This document shows positions 56,381 to 64,000 of a stretch of DNA of 64,000 nucleotides, one piece after another (position 1 is the first letter of the stretch; every line of letters begins with the position of its first letter). Source of the stretch: Caldalkalibacillus mannanilyticus JCM 10596 (GTDB taxonomy: Bacteria > Bacillota > Bacilli > Caldalkalibacillales > JCM-10596); NCBI RefSeq assembly GCF_000615945.1, contig NZ_BAMO01000019.1:1-64000 (forward strand), read 5' to 3'. The position numbers and the translations under genes were made by a program. The notes beneath the pieces are model-generated. The model was given only the letters and a program-made list of their open reading frames with translations, made no database searches and was not told where the DNA came from.

Positions 56381-57541
56381 GTGAGCGATTCACCGTTATT
56401 CATCTTATCACAGGAAGACTGGTCCCTCCATCGTAAAGGGTATGAAGATCAGACTAGGCATCAGGAAAAAGTAAAAGAGGCAATCAAACAGAACTTGCCC
56501 GATTTAGTCACAGAAGAAAGTGTCATTTTATCTAAGGGGAAACAGATCATCAAGATTCCCATTCGCTCCTTAGATGAATATAAATTTAGATATAATCACA
56601 ACAAAAGACAGCATGCAGGGCAAGGAAACGGTGACAGTAAAGTCGGCGATGTGGTTGCCCGCGATGGAGCACCTCAGCAGGGACCAGGCAAAGGTCAAGG
56701 GGCTGGGGACCAGGCTGGTAAAGATTACTATGAGGCAGAGGTTAGCTTTGAACAGCTTGAAAAGATGCTTTTTTCAGAATTAGAATTACCCAATTTAAAA
56801 CAAAAAGAGCGTGATCAAATCACCGTCACAGATATACGCTTCAACGATATTCGTAAAAAAGGTCTCATGGGGAATATCGATAAAAAACGCACGTTGCTAG
56901 AAGCTGTGCGAAGAAATGCCCTAGAAGGGAAGAGCAATTTATTAAAGATTAGTATAGAGGATTTACGCTTCAAAACCTGGGAAGAGATCGTCAAGCCCAA
57001 TTCAAATGCGGTGATCATTGCCATGATGGACACCTCTGGTTCTATGGGGATTTTTGAAAAATATGTAGCACGGAGCTTCTTTTTCTGGATGGTTCGTTTT
57101 CTAAGAACTAAGTACGAGAAGGTGGAAATTGTCTTTATTGCTCATCATACAGAGGCAAAAGAAGTATCAGAAGAGGATTTCTTCACCAAGGGAGAAAGTG
57201 GCGGAACCATCTGTTCCTCTGCTTACCGCAAAGCGTTGGAAATCATCGATCATCGTTTCTCACCTGAGAGATTTAACATCTATCCTTTTCATTTCTCTGA
57301 CGGAGATAATTTAACTTCAGACAATGAGCGCTGCACTAAATTAGTCAAGGAGCTTATGGAGCGTTCGAATATGTTTGGCTATGGAGAAGTGAATCAATAC
57401 AATCGCAGCTCGACCTTGATGTCCGCCTATCGTCATATTAAGGACCCACGTTTTCGTTATGCCATCATTCGAGAAAAAGGCGAAGTGTATGATGCCTTGA
57501 AAACCTTCTTTAGTCATCGAATAGAAGAAGGCGTATCATAG
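56381..57541 (+). CDS. yhbH: Sporulation protein YhbH (DUF444)
   Basis: The 386-residue protein belongs to the DUF444 family. It has a low-complexity Gly/Gln-rich linker at about 79-114 and a von Willebrand factor-like domain with the metal-adhesion motif DTSGSMG (217-223). The partner gene in E. coli (yeaH) is next to yeaG (prkA), as here. The start is GTG behind AAAGGAGGG. It has no transmembrane segment. Its action with PrkA and SpoVR is inferred from context. Confidence 0.93.
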   Translation: MSDSPLFILSQEDWSLHRKGYEDQTRHQEKVKEAIKQNLPDLVTEESVILSKGKQIIKIPIRSLDEYKFRYNHNKRQHAGQGNGDSKVGDVVARDGAPQQGPGKGQGAGDQAGKDYYEAEVSFEQLEKMLFSELELPNLKQKERDQITVTDIRFNDIRKKGLMGNIDKKRTLLEAVRRNALEGKSNLLKISIEDLRFKTWEEIVKPNSNAVIIAMMDTSGSMGIFEKYVARSFFFWMVRFLRTKYEKVEIVFIAHHTEAKEVSEEDFFTKGESGGTICSSAYRKALEIIDHRFSPERFNIYPFHFSDGDNLTSDNERCTKLVKELMERSNMFGYGEVNQYNRSSTLMSAYRHIKDPRFRYAIIREKGEVYDALKTFFSHRIEEGVS

Positions 57542-57553
57542 GAGGGACTGAGG

Positions 57554-58969
57554 ATGACAGGAGAGTATAACAAGCAATTAGAACGTGCCATAGCTGAAAT
57601 CACTGAAATTGCTCAGGGGTTTGGTTTGGATTTCTACCCTATGAGATACGAAATTTGTCCAGCAGATATTATCTACACATTTGGAGCGTATGGAATGCCC
57701 ACCCGATTCTCCCATTGGAGTTTCGGGAAGGCTTTTCATAGGATGAAGCTGCAATACGATCTAGGGCTAAGTAAGATTTACGAGCTTGTGATCAATTCCA
57801 ATCCATGCTATGCGTTTTTACTCGATGGAAATAGCCTCATCCAAAATAAATTAATTGTTGCTCATGTCTTAGCCCACTGTGATTTCTTCAAAAACAATGT
57901 TCGTTTTTCTAATACCTCTAGAGATATGGTGGAAAGCATGTCGGCGAGTGCTGAACGCATTAGAGCTTATGAAATCGAATATGGCAAACAGGAGGTAGAA
58001 GAGTTTCTTGATGCTGTTCTCGCCATCCAAGAGCATATTGATCCCTCAATCATGCGCCCCAAATTAAGCCGGCGCAAAACAGAGGACACCGACACTAAAA
58101 AGACTAAAAGAAGAGGACCCTACGATGATTTATGGGATCTGGATGAGGAGAAGCCTGCTCCAAATATGGATACCAAGAAACGAAAGAGATTCCCTCCAAG
58201 ACCAGAGAAAGACCTACTGCTCTTCATTGAAGAATATAGTCCTGAATTGGAGGAATGGCAACGAGATATCTTGACTATTTTACGAGAAGAAATGCTCTAC
58301 TTCTGGCCTCAGTTAGAAACAAAGATCATGAACGAAGGCTGGGCTTCCTATTGGCATGTTCGTATTCTACGAGAAATGGATCTTACAGAGGATGAAACCA
58401 TTGAATTTGCCAAACTCAATGCTTCCGTTGTAGCTCCGTCCACAACCAGTATCAATCCCTACTATCTTGGCTATAAAATGTTCGAGTATATTGAGAAGAA
58501 ATGGGATCATCCCACGAAGGAAGAGCAGGAACGCTATGGGCGAATCCCAGGTCAGGGAAGAAAGCAGATGTTTGAGGCAAGGGAAGTGGAAGGAGATATT
58601 TCCTTTCTCCGAAACTACCTAACCAAGGAATTAGTGGATGATCTAGATCTCTACCTCTTTCAGAAGAAAGGAAACGATTATACAATTGTAGATAAGGATT
58701 GGGAAAATGTCCGTGATCAATTGGTTGGGATGAGAGTAAATGGTGGCTTTCCTTATCTCATGGTGGAGGATGGAGATTATCTGCATAAGGGAGAACTCTT
58801 GATGAAACACTATTATGAAGGAGTAGAGCTAGATCTGAAATATATCGAAAAGACCTTACCTTACGTCTATTATCTGTGGAGTAGACCCGTCCATTTGCAA
58901 ACCGTCGTAGAAGGTCGTGAAGTGATGTTCACACATGATGGGAAGAAGACACATCGAAGGTTTATGTAA
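57554..58969 (+). CDS. spoVR: Stage V sporulation protein R
   Basis: SpoVR is needed for spore cortex formation in B. subtilis; the homologue in E. coli is YcgB. The 471-residue protein keeps the family sequences [40 protein letters not shown] and [15 protein letters not shown], with histidines that could bind metal. It lies 12 bases after yhbH and has TAGGAGGG before the ATG. A terminator follows, so it closes the prkA operon. Confidence 0.95.
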   Translation: MTGEYNKQLERAIAEITEIAQGFGLDFYPMRYEICPADIIYTFGAYGMPTRFSHWSFGKAFHRMKLQYDLGLSKIYELVINSNPCYAFLLDGNSLIQNKLIVAHVLAHCDFFKNNVRFSNTSRDMVESMSASAERIRAYEIEYGKQEVEEFLDAVLAIQEHIDPSIMRPKLSRRKTEDTDTKKTKRRGPYDDLWDLDEEKPAPNMDTKKRKRFPPRPEKDLLLFIEEYSPELEEWQRDILTILREEMLYFWPQLETKIMNEGWASYWHVRILREMDLTEDETIEFAKLNASVVAPSTTSINPYYLGYKMFEYIEKKWDHPTKEEQERYGRIPGQGRKQMFEAREVEGDISFLRNYLTKELVDDLDLYLFQKKGNDYTIVDKDWENVRDQLVGMRVNGGFPYLMVEDGDYLHKGELLMKHYYEGVELDLKYIEKTLPYVYYLWSRPVHLQTVVEGREVMFTHDGKKTHRRFM

Positions 58970-59009
58970 GTTGAAGGCTAAGGAAAAAAGATAGAAGAGG
59001 GAATAGAAG

Positions 59010-59047
59010 CGCTGCTGACTTGATTTTACAGGTTGGCAGTGTTTTTT
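59010..59047 (+). terminator. Terminator after spoVR
   Basis: CGCTGCTGACTT (59010-59021) pairs with AGGTTGGCAGTG (59030-59041), with four G-U pairs, around an eight-base loop, followed by TTTTTT. Confidence 0.8.
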
Positions 59048-59164
59048 ATTTGGTTGGGATACAAGATAATTTCTTCTTCAACTAACGTTGCCCAGCAAGA
59101 ATCATCAAGAATATTGAAGTATAGGGATTCAAAAATTTTTACTACCTGATGGAGTGAAATAAAG

Positions 59165-59545
59165 ATGAAAATTGAACATGTAGCTATTTGGGTCAATGAT
59201 TTGGAAGTTATGAGAGAGTTTTATGAAGCTTATTTTAATGGTAAGTCTAACGATAAGTATCATAATTCAGAAAAGAAATTCGAATCCTATTTTCTCACTT
59301 TTGATTCTGGAACACGATTAGAGCTTATGCGTAAATTAGGCATTGAAAAGAAAAGACAGGATGATATGATAGGCTGGGCTCATATTGCCTTTTCTTTAGG
59401 AAGCAGGGAGTCCGTTAATGATATGACCATCAGATTAAAGAATGGTGGTTATCGCCTTATTAATGGTCCCCGTGTCACTGGAGATGGGTATTACGAGAGT
59501 GTTTTTGAGGACCCAGAGGGAAATGTAATTGAGTTGACTGTATAA
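59165..59545 (+). CDS. VOC-family (glyoxalase/dioxygenase superfamily) protein
   Basis: This 126-residue protein has the vicinal oxygen chelate fold: [20 protein letters not shown] at the start, the segment [17 protein letters not shown] in the middle, and the C-terminal [13 protein letters not shown] with the metal-ligand Glu. It is of the lyase/glutathione-transferase or resistance-protein type, and substrate is unknown. The gene is followed by a transposase remnant. Confidence 0.85.
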   Translation: MKIEHVAIWVNDLEVMREFYEAYFNGKSNDKYHNSEKKFESYFLTFDSGTRLELMRKLGIEKKRQDDMIGWAHIAFSLGSRESVNDMTIRLKNGGYRLINGPRVTGDGYYESVFEDPEGNVIELTV

Positions 59546-59740
59546 TTTTGAGATTACTAATCCCTCTTTTCTTATCTCTACCTCCTCGTTTCTTTGGCTT
59601 TCTATCGACCACTTCACATCCTTTTAAAGACTCCTTAAAGAAGGTTTCGTCGCTTTCAACGATACCTTTTAAGGTTTGAAATCCTAATGGACGAAGGGGG
59701 AAAAGTACCTTGTGTCGCCAGTAAAATGCTTTATCTTTAC
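59545..59740 (-). pseudogene. IS1595-type (ISXO2-like) transposase remnant
   Basis: On the minus strand one frame encodes KAFYWRHKVLFPLRPLGFQT, LKGIVESDETFFKESLKG and RKPKKRGGRDKKRGISNL, which correspond to the central catalytic part of IS1595-family transposases (with the DE of a DDE-type site in VESDETFF). The rest is gone at both sides. The remnant begins next to the VOC gene stop, so only a fragment of the element remains. The rest of the 59546-59961 gap holds no other gene. Confidence 0.75.
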
Positions 59741-59916
59741 ATTATGCGAAAAGAGCCTTATAAAAAAGTTTTTTTCTTATATTTCACAAAAATAGACATT
59801 TTTCTCAAGGGAGCTAGTATATAATTCAAATTCTATAGGATAACCATTAGTAGAATAAAAATTGCATCTAAAAGAAGTCTACTATTATATTGAAAACGGT
59901 ATTATTATTTTAGGCT

Positions 59917-59940
59917 GAGGATAGTGATCAATCTATCCTC
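59917..59940 (+). other. Hairpin in the leader of the first duplicated gene
   Basis: GAGGATAG (59917-59924) and CTATCCTC (59933-59940) form a perfect eight-base stem with an eight-base loop, 21 bases before the next start codon and immediately before its ribosome site. Without a T-run it is not a terminator. It may stabilise the mRNA. Confidence 0.4.
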
Positions 59941-59961
59941 CCTTTGAGGGGGAATCAGTAG

Positions 59962-60333
59962 ATGAAATTGAGGAAGAGAATCATCTTAATAATACTTCTT
60001 GTTCTTGTCTTCTATAACACAGGTAAATTTGTCTATGAGAATAAAACATTAGAGAACGATATAGCCGAAGCTTCCTTTTATTTTTTCAAAGAGCAGTGTG
60101 GTATAGAGGTAGAAGAGGTGCAGGTATCTATGGATTGGATGAGGTTAACAAAGCGCTTTCATCGAGATTGGGAAGTCAGGACTATCCCACATATCAGTCT
60201 AATACAAGGGTCTCTTTTAGACGATGGAACTGTTGATTTTGGTTGGGGTGATTGCGATGATTACATATTACCTACAATAGGATATAAACTAGATAGAAAA
60301 GAAAAACGATTTATTTTAGTTAATCTTCCCTAA
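59962..60333 (+). CDS. Unknown membrane-anchored protein, first copy
   Basis: This 123-residue protein begins with a signal-anchor helix (about residues 5-23). The exterior domain has two cysteines (C46, C94) and the block FKEQCGIEVEEVQVSMDWM. I do not recognise the family. The next gene is a paralogue with nearly the same block at DNA level. It begins with ATG after GAGGGGG. The two cysteines are kept in both copies, and a disulphide is possible. Confidence 0.65.
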   Translation: MKLRKRIILIILLVLVFYNTGKFVYENKTLENDIAEASFYFFKEQCGIEVEEVQVSMDWMRLTKRFHRDWEVRTIPHISLIQGSLLDDGTVDFGWGDCDDYILPTIGYKLDRKEKRFILVNLP

Positions 60334-60378
60334 TGTATTCCATAATTTGCTTGCAGCTGTCACAAGGAGGACTTTAAA

Positions 60379-60756
60379 ATGAAAGCAATCAAACGAATCA
60401 TCTTCGCTATATTTCTTGTCTTGGTGTTTTATAGCACAGGTAAATTTGTCTATAAAAATAAGACATTAGAGAACGATATATCCGAAGCCTCCTTTTATTT
60501 TTTCAAAGAGCAGTGTGGTATAGAGGTAGAGGAAGTGCAAGTATTTATGGATTGGTTGACAATAGGAAGACGGTTTAATATTCGAAGTTGGAAAGTAAGT
60601 ACCATTCCCACCTTACATGTAATACAAGGATTTATCTTAGACGATGGAACTGTTCGTTTTGGTTGGAGTGGGTGCACGATGGGAGAAGTATCCCCTATGG
60701 GGAGCTATGTTTTAGATAGAAAAGCCAAACACTTTGTCTTACTTGAATCTCCATAA
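60379..60756 (+). CDS. Unknown membrane-anchored protein, second copy
   Basis: This 125-residue protein is a paralogue of the preceding gene. It shares the N-terminal helix, GKFVY-NKTLENDI-EASFYF and FKEQCGIEVEEVQV, with a different middle (TIGRRFNIRSWKVS) and a similar end (DGTVRFGW and VLDRKAKHFVLL). The ATG follows AAGGAGG. The tandem arrangement, with high nucleotide identity in the conserved block, points to a fairly recent duplication. Function is unknown. Confidence 0.65.
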   Translation: MKAIKRIIFAIFLVLVFYSTGKFVYKNKTLENDISEASFYFFKEQCGIEVEEVQVFMDWLTIGRRFNIRSWKVSTIPTLHVIQGFILDDGTVRFGWSGCTMGEVSPMGSYVLDRKAKHFVLLESP

Positions 60757-60843
60757 GTTTATTTTGGTTTATGATCAACTGGTGGTATAATCTATCTTCA
60801 AAAGAACCCACCTTTAGCAGTACACGGTTTTTCTTCTTTTAGT

Positions 60844-61263
60844 TTATAATACCCTACATTCCCCCACAATAAATTGTACTGAGCAAGCTCCTCCTGCTTT
60901 CTCCCCATCTAAGCGAATCGAATGCAAAAGATTTTGTGCTGTAAAATGATATTCTCCTTCATGGTCTGATGTGATAACCTCTGTAAATACATGCCCTTTT
61001 CGATTTCGAAGTTCTATAGTAAGTGTACCTTTTTCCACTGTAGCCGTGTATTTCATCGTTAGTTTACTCCCTTTTTTAAACCGAAAATAAAAGTATTCAA
61101 AGCCATCGAATGTTTGGTAGGAGGCTTTGAAAGACAAAGGGGTGTAGGATGCCACATATTTGATTTTTGTCGTAATACGAAAGGATAGGATTCCTTTTTT
61201 ATGAAGAACCCAAGCTATAATAATGAGTATTGTAAAAGGGATGAGCTGTAGGTATTGATCCAA
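60844..61263 (-). CDS. Unknown membrane-anchored protein
   Basis: This 139-residue protein has one N-terminal membrane helix (about 6-20) and an exposed beta-rich domain (SYQTFDGFEYFYFRFKKGSK, TATVEKGTLTIELRNRKG). I do not recognise it. The start is a TTG with AAAGGAG seven to eight bases upstream. It is followed after 23 bases (upstream on this strand) by the histidine phosphatase gene, so the two may be co-transcribed. Confidence 0.55.
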   Translation of the reverse strand: MDQYLQLIPFTILIIIAWVLHKKGILSFRITTKIKYVASYTPLSFKASYQTFDGFEYFYFRFKKGSKLTMKYTATVEKGTLTIELRNRKGHVFTEVITSDHEGEYHFTAQNLLHSIRLDGEKAGGACSVQFIVGECRVL

Positions 61264-61286
61264 TTTGAAATCTCCTTTTGTGTATA

Positions 61287-61892
61287 CTAATTCTTCTTTG
61301 CTCTAACAGATGGTAACAGAGGTTCTTTCCACAATCTTTTTACATCAACTAATTTTTCATCTATGAATTCCATTCTGTATACATCTGGTTTTGATGTCTG
61401 CATCAGGAATTCAAATCCATACTGACGATCGAAATATCCCATCATTAGTGTCATAACCAGTCCGTGAGTTCCTATCGCAATGTTACACCCTTTAAAACTC
61501 TTTAGTATTTCTTTCAGAACCGCTACGGCGCGACTTTGACAATCTGTCATAGATTCTCCTCCGGGTAATGAAAAGGTTGGATCAGAAAACATCTTCTCAA
61601 CCAATGGATACAATTCCTTATTTGGTATAATCCTATCTCCATTTATAAAGACACATTCTTTCAGATTCTCTTCTATTATTATTTCTTTGCCCGAGAGCTG
61701 AGCCAATTCTTCTATTGTCAAAACAGCTCGGCTGTATGGACTTGAAATGAATGTATCTACTCCCTCATCCTTTAATAATTCAGTGACGCTATGCGCATCG
61801 GATTTTCCCTTTTCTGTTAGCCCGCGCGTTCTTTCGTTTCCTTCTGTTTTAGGTGATTCCCCATGCCTAACCATATAAACGTAAGTGTTCAT
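61287..61892 (-). CDS. Histidine phosphatase superfamily protein
   Basis: This 201-residue enzyme of the phosphoglycerate mutase-like superfamily has the catalytic motif VRHGES near the N-terminus, the second His in GTHGLVMTL and the acid at PGGESMTD. It probably is a small-molecule phosphatase. I chose the ATG at 61892, behind GGGAGGAC; the longer frame to 61991 has no such site. The S66 peptidase gene lies 98 bases upstream of that start on the same strand. Confidence 0.85.
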   Translation of the reverse strand: MNTYVYMVRHGESPKTEGNERTRGLTEKGKSDAHSVTELLKDEGVDTFISSPYSRAVLTIEELAQLSGKEIIIEENLKECVFINGDRIIPNKELYPLVEKMFSDPTFSLPGGESMTDCQSRAVAVLKEILKSFKGCNIAIGTHGLVMTLMMGYFDRQYGFEFLMQTSKPDVYRMEFIDEKLVDVKRLWKEPLLPSVRAKKN

Positions 61893-61990
61893 TTTTGTCC
61901 TCCCTGAAAAAATCATTTTGCTACTGTGTTTGTTTTGGTTTAAACGAAAAAGGAACTTAATGATACAAAGCAATCTGAGAATAGCTTTCA

Positions 61991-63007
61991 CTATTCTCTA
62001 AAAATCTGCAAGACACGTCCCTTGCCATTTTCTACTTCAACCTCAGCATACGCTCCATTGATGAAGGTAACCTGAGGGGGAACATGTCCGCAATCAATGT
62101 CATAGACAATGGGGATTTGCAGTTCATCTGCCAGCTCGTGATAGACATCCTCAATGGTGTAGCCGTACATTGCATAGTTAGCAGGGCTCCGTCCGAACAT
62201 AATTCCAGTACAGTGGGTGAACCAACCTGCCAATTTCATTTGTATCAAGGATCTCCGTAAATCCGTTGTCGATAGCTCACAGTTTTCAAAATACCATACG
62301 ATCGACTCCCCGTTGATATGCTGCTGTATAAAGCGTTGAACATCTCCATACGGTGTGCCGATGATGTGTCTGATAACATCAATACAGCCTCCTAATAAAC
62401 GTCCTTTCATGCTTACTGATTTGTTCGAAACAGTTTTCCAATAGGTGGGCTCGGTCAAGTAGAAAACAGAGGGAGAAGGCTGATCAAAGTTCCACTCCTT
62501 CTGGTATTTTTCTGATGAATACTGTAGAACCGAGTCCCCTTTTCTAGTAGATAGCACCGATTGCCACATCGCTGTTGTTTCATCTGAAAACTCACCTCGT
62601 ACATCGACCAAATTAGTCCCATGAGCTGTAGCGATTCCTGTAGTTAATGTAGTAGCTAGGAGTAATAGACTTGTATCTGAATAACCTAAAATCCATTTCT
62701 CTTGAATATGGTCAAAATCGATATATTCTAGCACTTCAATCAAGAGTTCGCCACCCCATGGAGGAAAAATCATTTGGATTTGCTCATTACGCATCATGTT
62801 GTTAAATTCATCTGCTCTTTTTTTGGCAGGAGCCGATTTAGCCTTATGCTGAGTCCAGACCGTTTCGCCACACACGATTTTATAGCCCTTCATTTCCAAC
62901 CGATTACACGCGGTGGTAAACATGGTATGAAGATTACGCTGCACACCAGAGGAAGGAGCGGTTACTCCGATTGTTGCTCCAGATTCTAAAAAAGGATATG
63001 TTATCAT
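61991..63007 (-). CDS. S66-family peptidase (LD-carboxypeptidase/MccF-like)
   Basis: The 338-residue protein belongs to peptidase family S66. The nucleophile serine is in ILGYSDTSLLL, and the Glu and His are in WYFENCELST and DIDCGHVPPQ. S66 covers LD-carboxypeptidases of cell-wall recycling and MccF-type self-immunity enzymes; the region alone does not decide which. The ATG follows GGAGGAAG. It stands head-to-head with cynS, which is on the other strand. Confidence 0.88.
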   Translation of the reverse strand: MITYPFLESGATIGVTAPSSGVQRNLHTMFTTACNRLEMKGYKIVCGETVWTQHKAKSAPAKKRADEFNNMMRNEQIQMIFPPWGGELLIEVLEYIDFDHIQEKWILGYSDTSLLLLATTLTTGIATAHGTNLVDVRGEFSDETTAMWQSVLSTRKGDSVLQYSSEKYQKEWNFDQPSPSVFYLTEPTYWKTVSNKSVSMKGRLLGGCIDVIRHIIGTPYGDVQRFIQQHINGESIVWYFENCELSTTDLRRSLIQMKLAGWFTHCTGIMFGRSPANYAMYGYTIEDVYHELADELQIPIVYDIDCGHVPPQVTFINGAYAEVEVENGKGRVLQIFRE

Positions 63008-63151
63008 CTTCTTCCTCCTAAACTTTTACAATGATTCTAACAGAGAGGAGAAAGAAGAACAATGTTTTTTTCCTATTGGAGAAGAACCTAGACAAATTGA
63101 TCTTCGTACTATAGAGGTGACAAAAAGCCATGTTTTGAGGAGGAGCCCTTC

Positions 63152-63679
63152 ATGTATGAAAACGATACGAGCTATGAGTATATGTATCGGAAAGTTTCAC
63201 CAGCTTATCCCATTCCATCCTTTACTCAGAGTAAGGAAGAAGCGGCAGCCATTCTATTAGCTGCAAAAAAGTATCATCAATTAACATTTGAACAAATCGC
63301 TCAAGAGTTGGGCGGGAGTAAGGAATGGGCTGCCGCTGCTATTTTGGGTCAAGAGTCGATGAACAAGGAAGAGGCCATTCGATTAACTCAACTGCTGAAT
63401 GTCCATCCTTATATAGCCACAATTCTTCAAGAGCCCCCCATGAGAGGATCTTTGGATCGTACGGTGCCAGTAGATCCGCTTATTTATCGTTTCTATGAAA
63501 TAACTCAGGTCTATGGAACGACATTAAAAGCCCTTATCAACGAAATGTTTGGTGATGGAATCATGAGTGCTATTGATCTAAAAATTCAAGTGGAGAAAAA
63601 GGAAGACCCCGAAGAACCAGATGCAGAACGTGTCGTCATTACACTAGACGGAAAATTTCTTCCGTATAAAAAATGGTAG
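63152..63679 (+). CDS. cynS: Cyanate hydratase (cyanase)
   Basis: Cyanase converts cyanate and bicarbonate to ammonia and CO2. The 175-residue protein matches the C-terminal catalytic domain closely: LIYRFYEITQVYGTT and EMFGDGIMSAIDLKI. The catalytic triad R113, E116 and S139 corresponds to R96, E99 and S122 of E. coli, with a constant offset of 17, so there is a 17-residue N-terminal extension. The ATG follows GAGGAGGAG. No cyanate transporter or carbonic anhydrase gene is next to it. A terminator follows. Confidence 0.94.
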   Translation: MYENDTSYEYMYRKVSPAYPIPSFTQSKEEAAAILLAAKKYHQLTFEQIAQELGGSKEWAAAAILGQESMNKEEAIRLTQLLNVHPYIATILQEPPMRGSLDRTVPVDPLIYRFYEITQVYGTTLKALINEMFGDGIMSAIDLKIQVEKKEDPEEPDAERVVITLDGKFLPYKKW

Positions 63680-63682
63680 ATG

Positions 63683-63716
63683 AAGCCTCAAGAGTCGTTT
63701 TCTCTTGGGGCTTTTC
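63683..63716 (+). terminator. Terminator after cynS
   Basis: AAGCCTCAAGAG (63683-63694) pairs with CTCTTGGGGCTT (63702-63713), with one G-U pair, around a seven-base loop, followed by TTTTC. Confidence 0.85.
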
Positions 63717-63807
63717 TTATGTGCGGCTTTGTGTTTTTTAAAATAGACTCTCTTTCTTTATAGAAAGTTTATATTTTTCACTTAAGCTCTTATTGGGAGG
63801 GATTACC

Positions 63808-64000
63808 GATGATGCAAAAACAATTATTCAAGGTCATGCAGAAGGATTGGAAAACGGTGTTTGGGAAAATGCAAACAAAAGAGCAACATATCTTTCTACC
63901 ATTCATTCCAATACACGTAGAATGTCCAAAATGCTAAATGATATCTATTTGGTCAATGAAATAGATAGTGCGACGTTTCGATTGATTCCTTTGGAAGTGG
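63808..64000 (+). CDS. Sensor histidine kinase fragment, cut by the window edge
   Basis: The frame from 63808 reads TIIQGHAEGLENGVWENANK, RATYLSTIHSNTRRMSKMLN and DIYLVNEIDS, which is the dimerisation helix region of a sensor histidine kinase just after the phosphoacceptor. The gene runs off the window. Upstream, the expected N-terminal membrane domain and the phosphoacceptor His are missing. A GGGAGGG motif and two ATGs at 63811 and 63814 lead into another frame. The gene may therefore be frameshifted, deleted at its 5' end, or a remnant. Confidence 0.5.

Noticed and set aside
59435-59617. 60-codon minus-strand frame over the end of the VOC gene
   Set aside because: The part past the VOC gene is better explained by the IS1595-type transposase frame, in a different phase.
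63811-63939. Short frame starting at the two ATGs behind GGGAGGG
   Set aside because: It has a good ribosome site, but the overlapping frame matches a histidine kinase helix, so this one is probably a shadow, or the true start of a frameshifted gene.

Overview
The window reads as the chromosome of a low-GC, endospore-forming Gram-positive bacterium of the order Bacillales. The evidence is the strong AGGAGG-type ribosome binding sites with frequent TTG and GTG starts, CcpA-type cre boxes, a Bacillus-style methionine salvage set, an operon of PrkA, YhbH and SpoVR, and YrzI-like small proteins. I cannot name the species. The coding is dense, mostly short operons separated by Rho-independent terminators.

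Layout. (1) 0.1-10.9 kb: alpha-galactoside utilisation: LacI-type regulator, binding-protein ABC importer without its own ATPase, GH36 alpha-galactosidase and the Leloir genes galK, galE, galT. (2) 11-14.7 kb: arsenic/chromate resistance: arsR, arsB, arsC, a HesB-like protein and chrA, behind a promoter with a perfect 20-bp palindrome. (3) 14.8-22 kb: MFS transporter, amidase, DUF3221-like protein, an IS91-type remnant, a GAF-GGDEF-EAL protein under a c-di-GMP-I riboswitch, trmL, a HAD phosphatase and a 30-residue membrane peptide. (4) 22-28.9 kb: methionine salvage, mtnA-mtnK divergent from mtnE-mtnW-mtnX-mtnB-mtnD. (5) 29-32.4 kb, minus strand: map coupled to a zinc-finger protein, and a flavin oxidoreductase. 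(6) 32.7-38.9 kb: beta-glucoside operon (GH1, ABC importer, LacI-type regulator) with an 18-bp palindromic operator. (7) 38.9-45.1 kb: a cluster of four very small ORFs, a metal-dependent hydrolase, a CHAP protein, a DUF423 protein, a serine hydrolase and an M20 amidohydrolase. (8) 45.2-53.3 kb: a xylose module, with a membrane-anchored sugar sensor, LytS-like kinase and YesN-like regulator next to xylFGH. (9) 53.5-64 kb: methyltransferase, prkA-yhbH-spoVR, VOC protein, IS1595-type remnant, duplicated small membrane proteins, histidine phosphatase, S66 peptidase, cyanase and a histidine-kinase fragment at the edge.

How they work together. Three sugar modules each pair uptake with local control: two by LacI repressors plus, for the first, CcpA, and one by a three-component sensor plus tandem cre boxes. 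The two CUT1-type importers lack an ATPase, so they probably borrow a shared MsmX-like ATPase encoded elsewhere. The mtn genes together form the aerobic methionine salvage pathway from methylthioribose.

Caution. At least ten otherwise intact genes (both CUT1 binding proteins, galE twice, arsR, arsB, the MFS gene, mtnA, mtnX, the hydrolase at 39.8 kb, the M20 gene) are split by single-base indels, mostly in short homopolymers and almost all deletions. I read these as probable sequence errors rather than pseudogenes, and give each gene its full reconstructed span. The most interesting unexplained items are the small-ORF cluster at 38.9-39.7 kb, the c-di-GMP riboswitch circuit and the XylFII-type sensing module.
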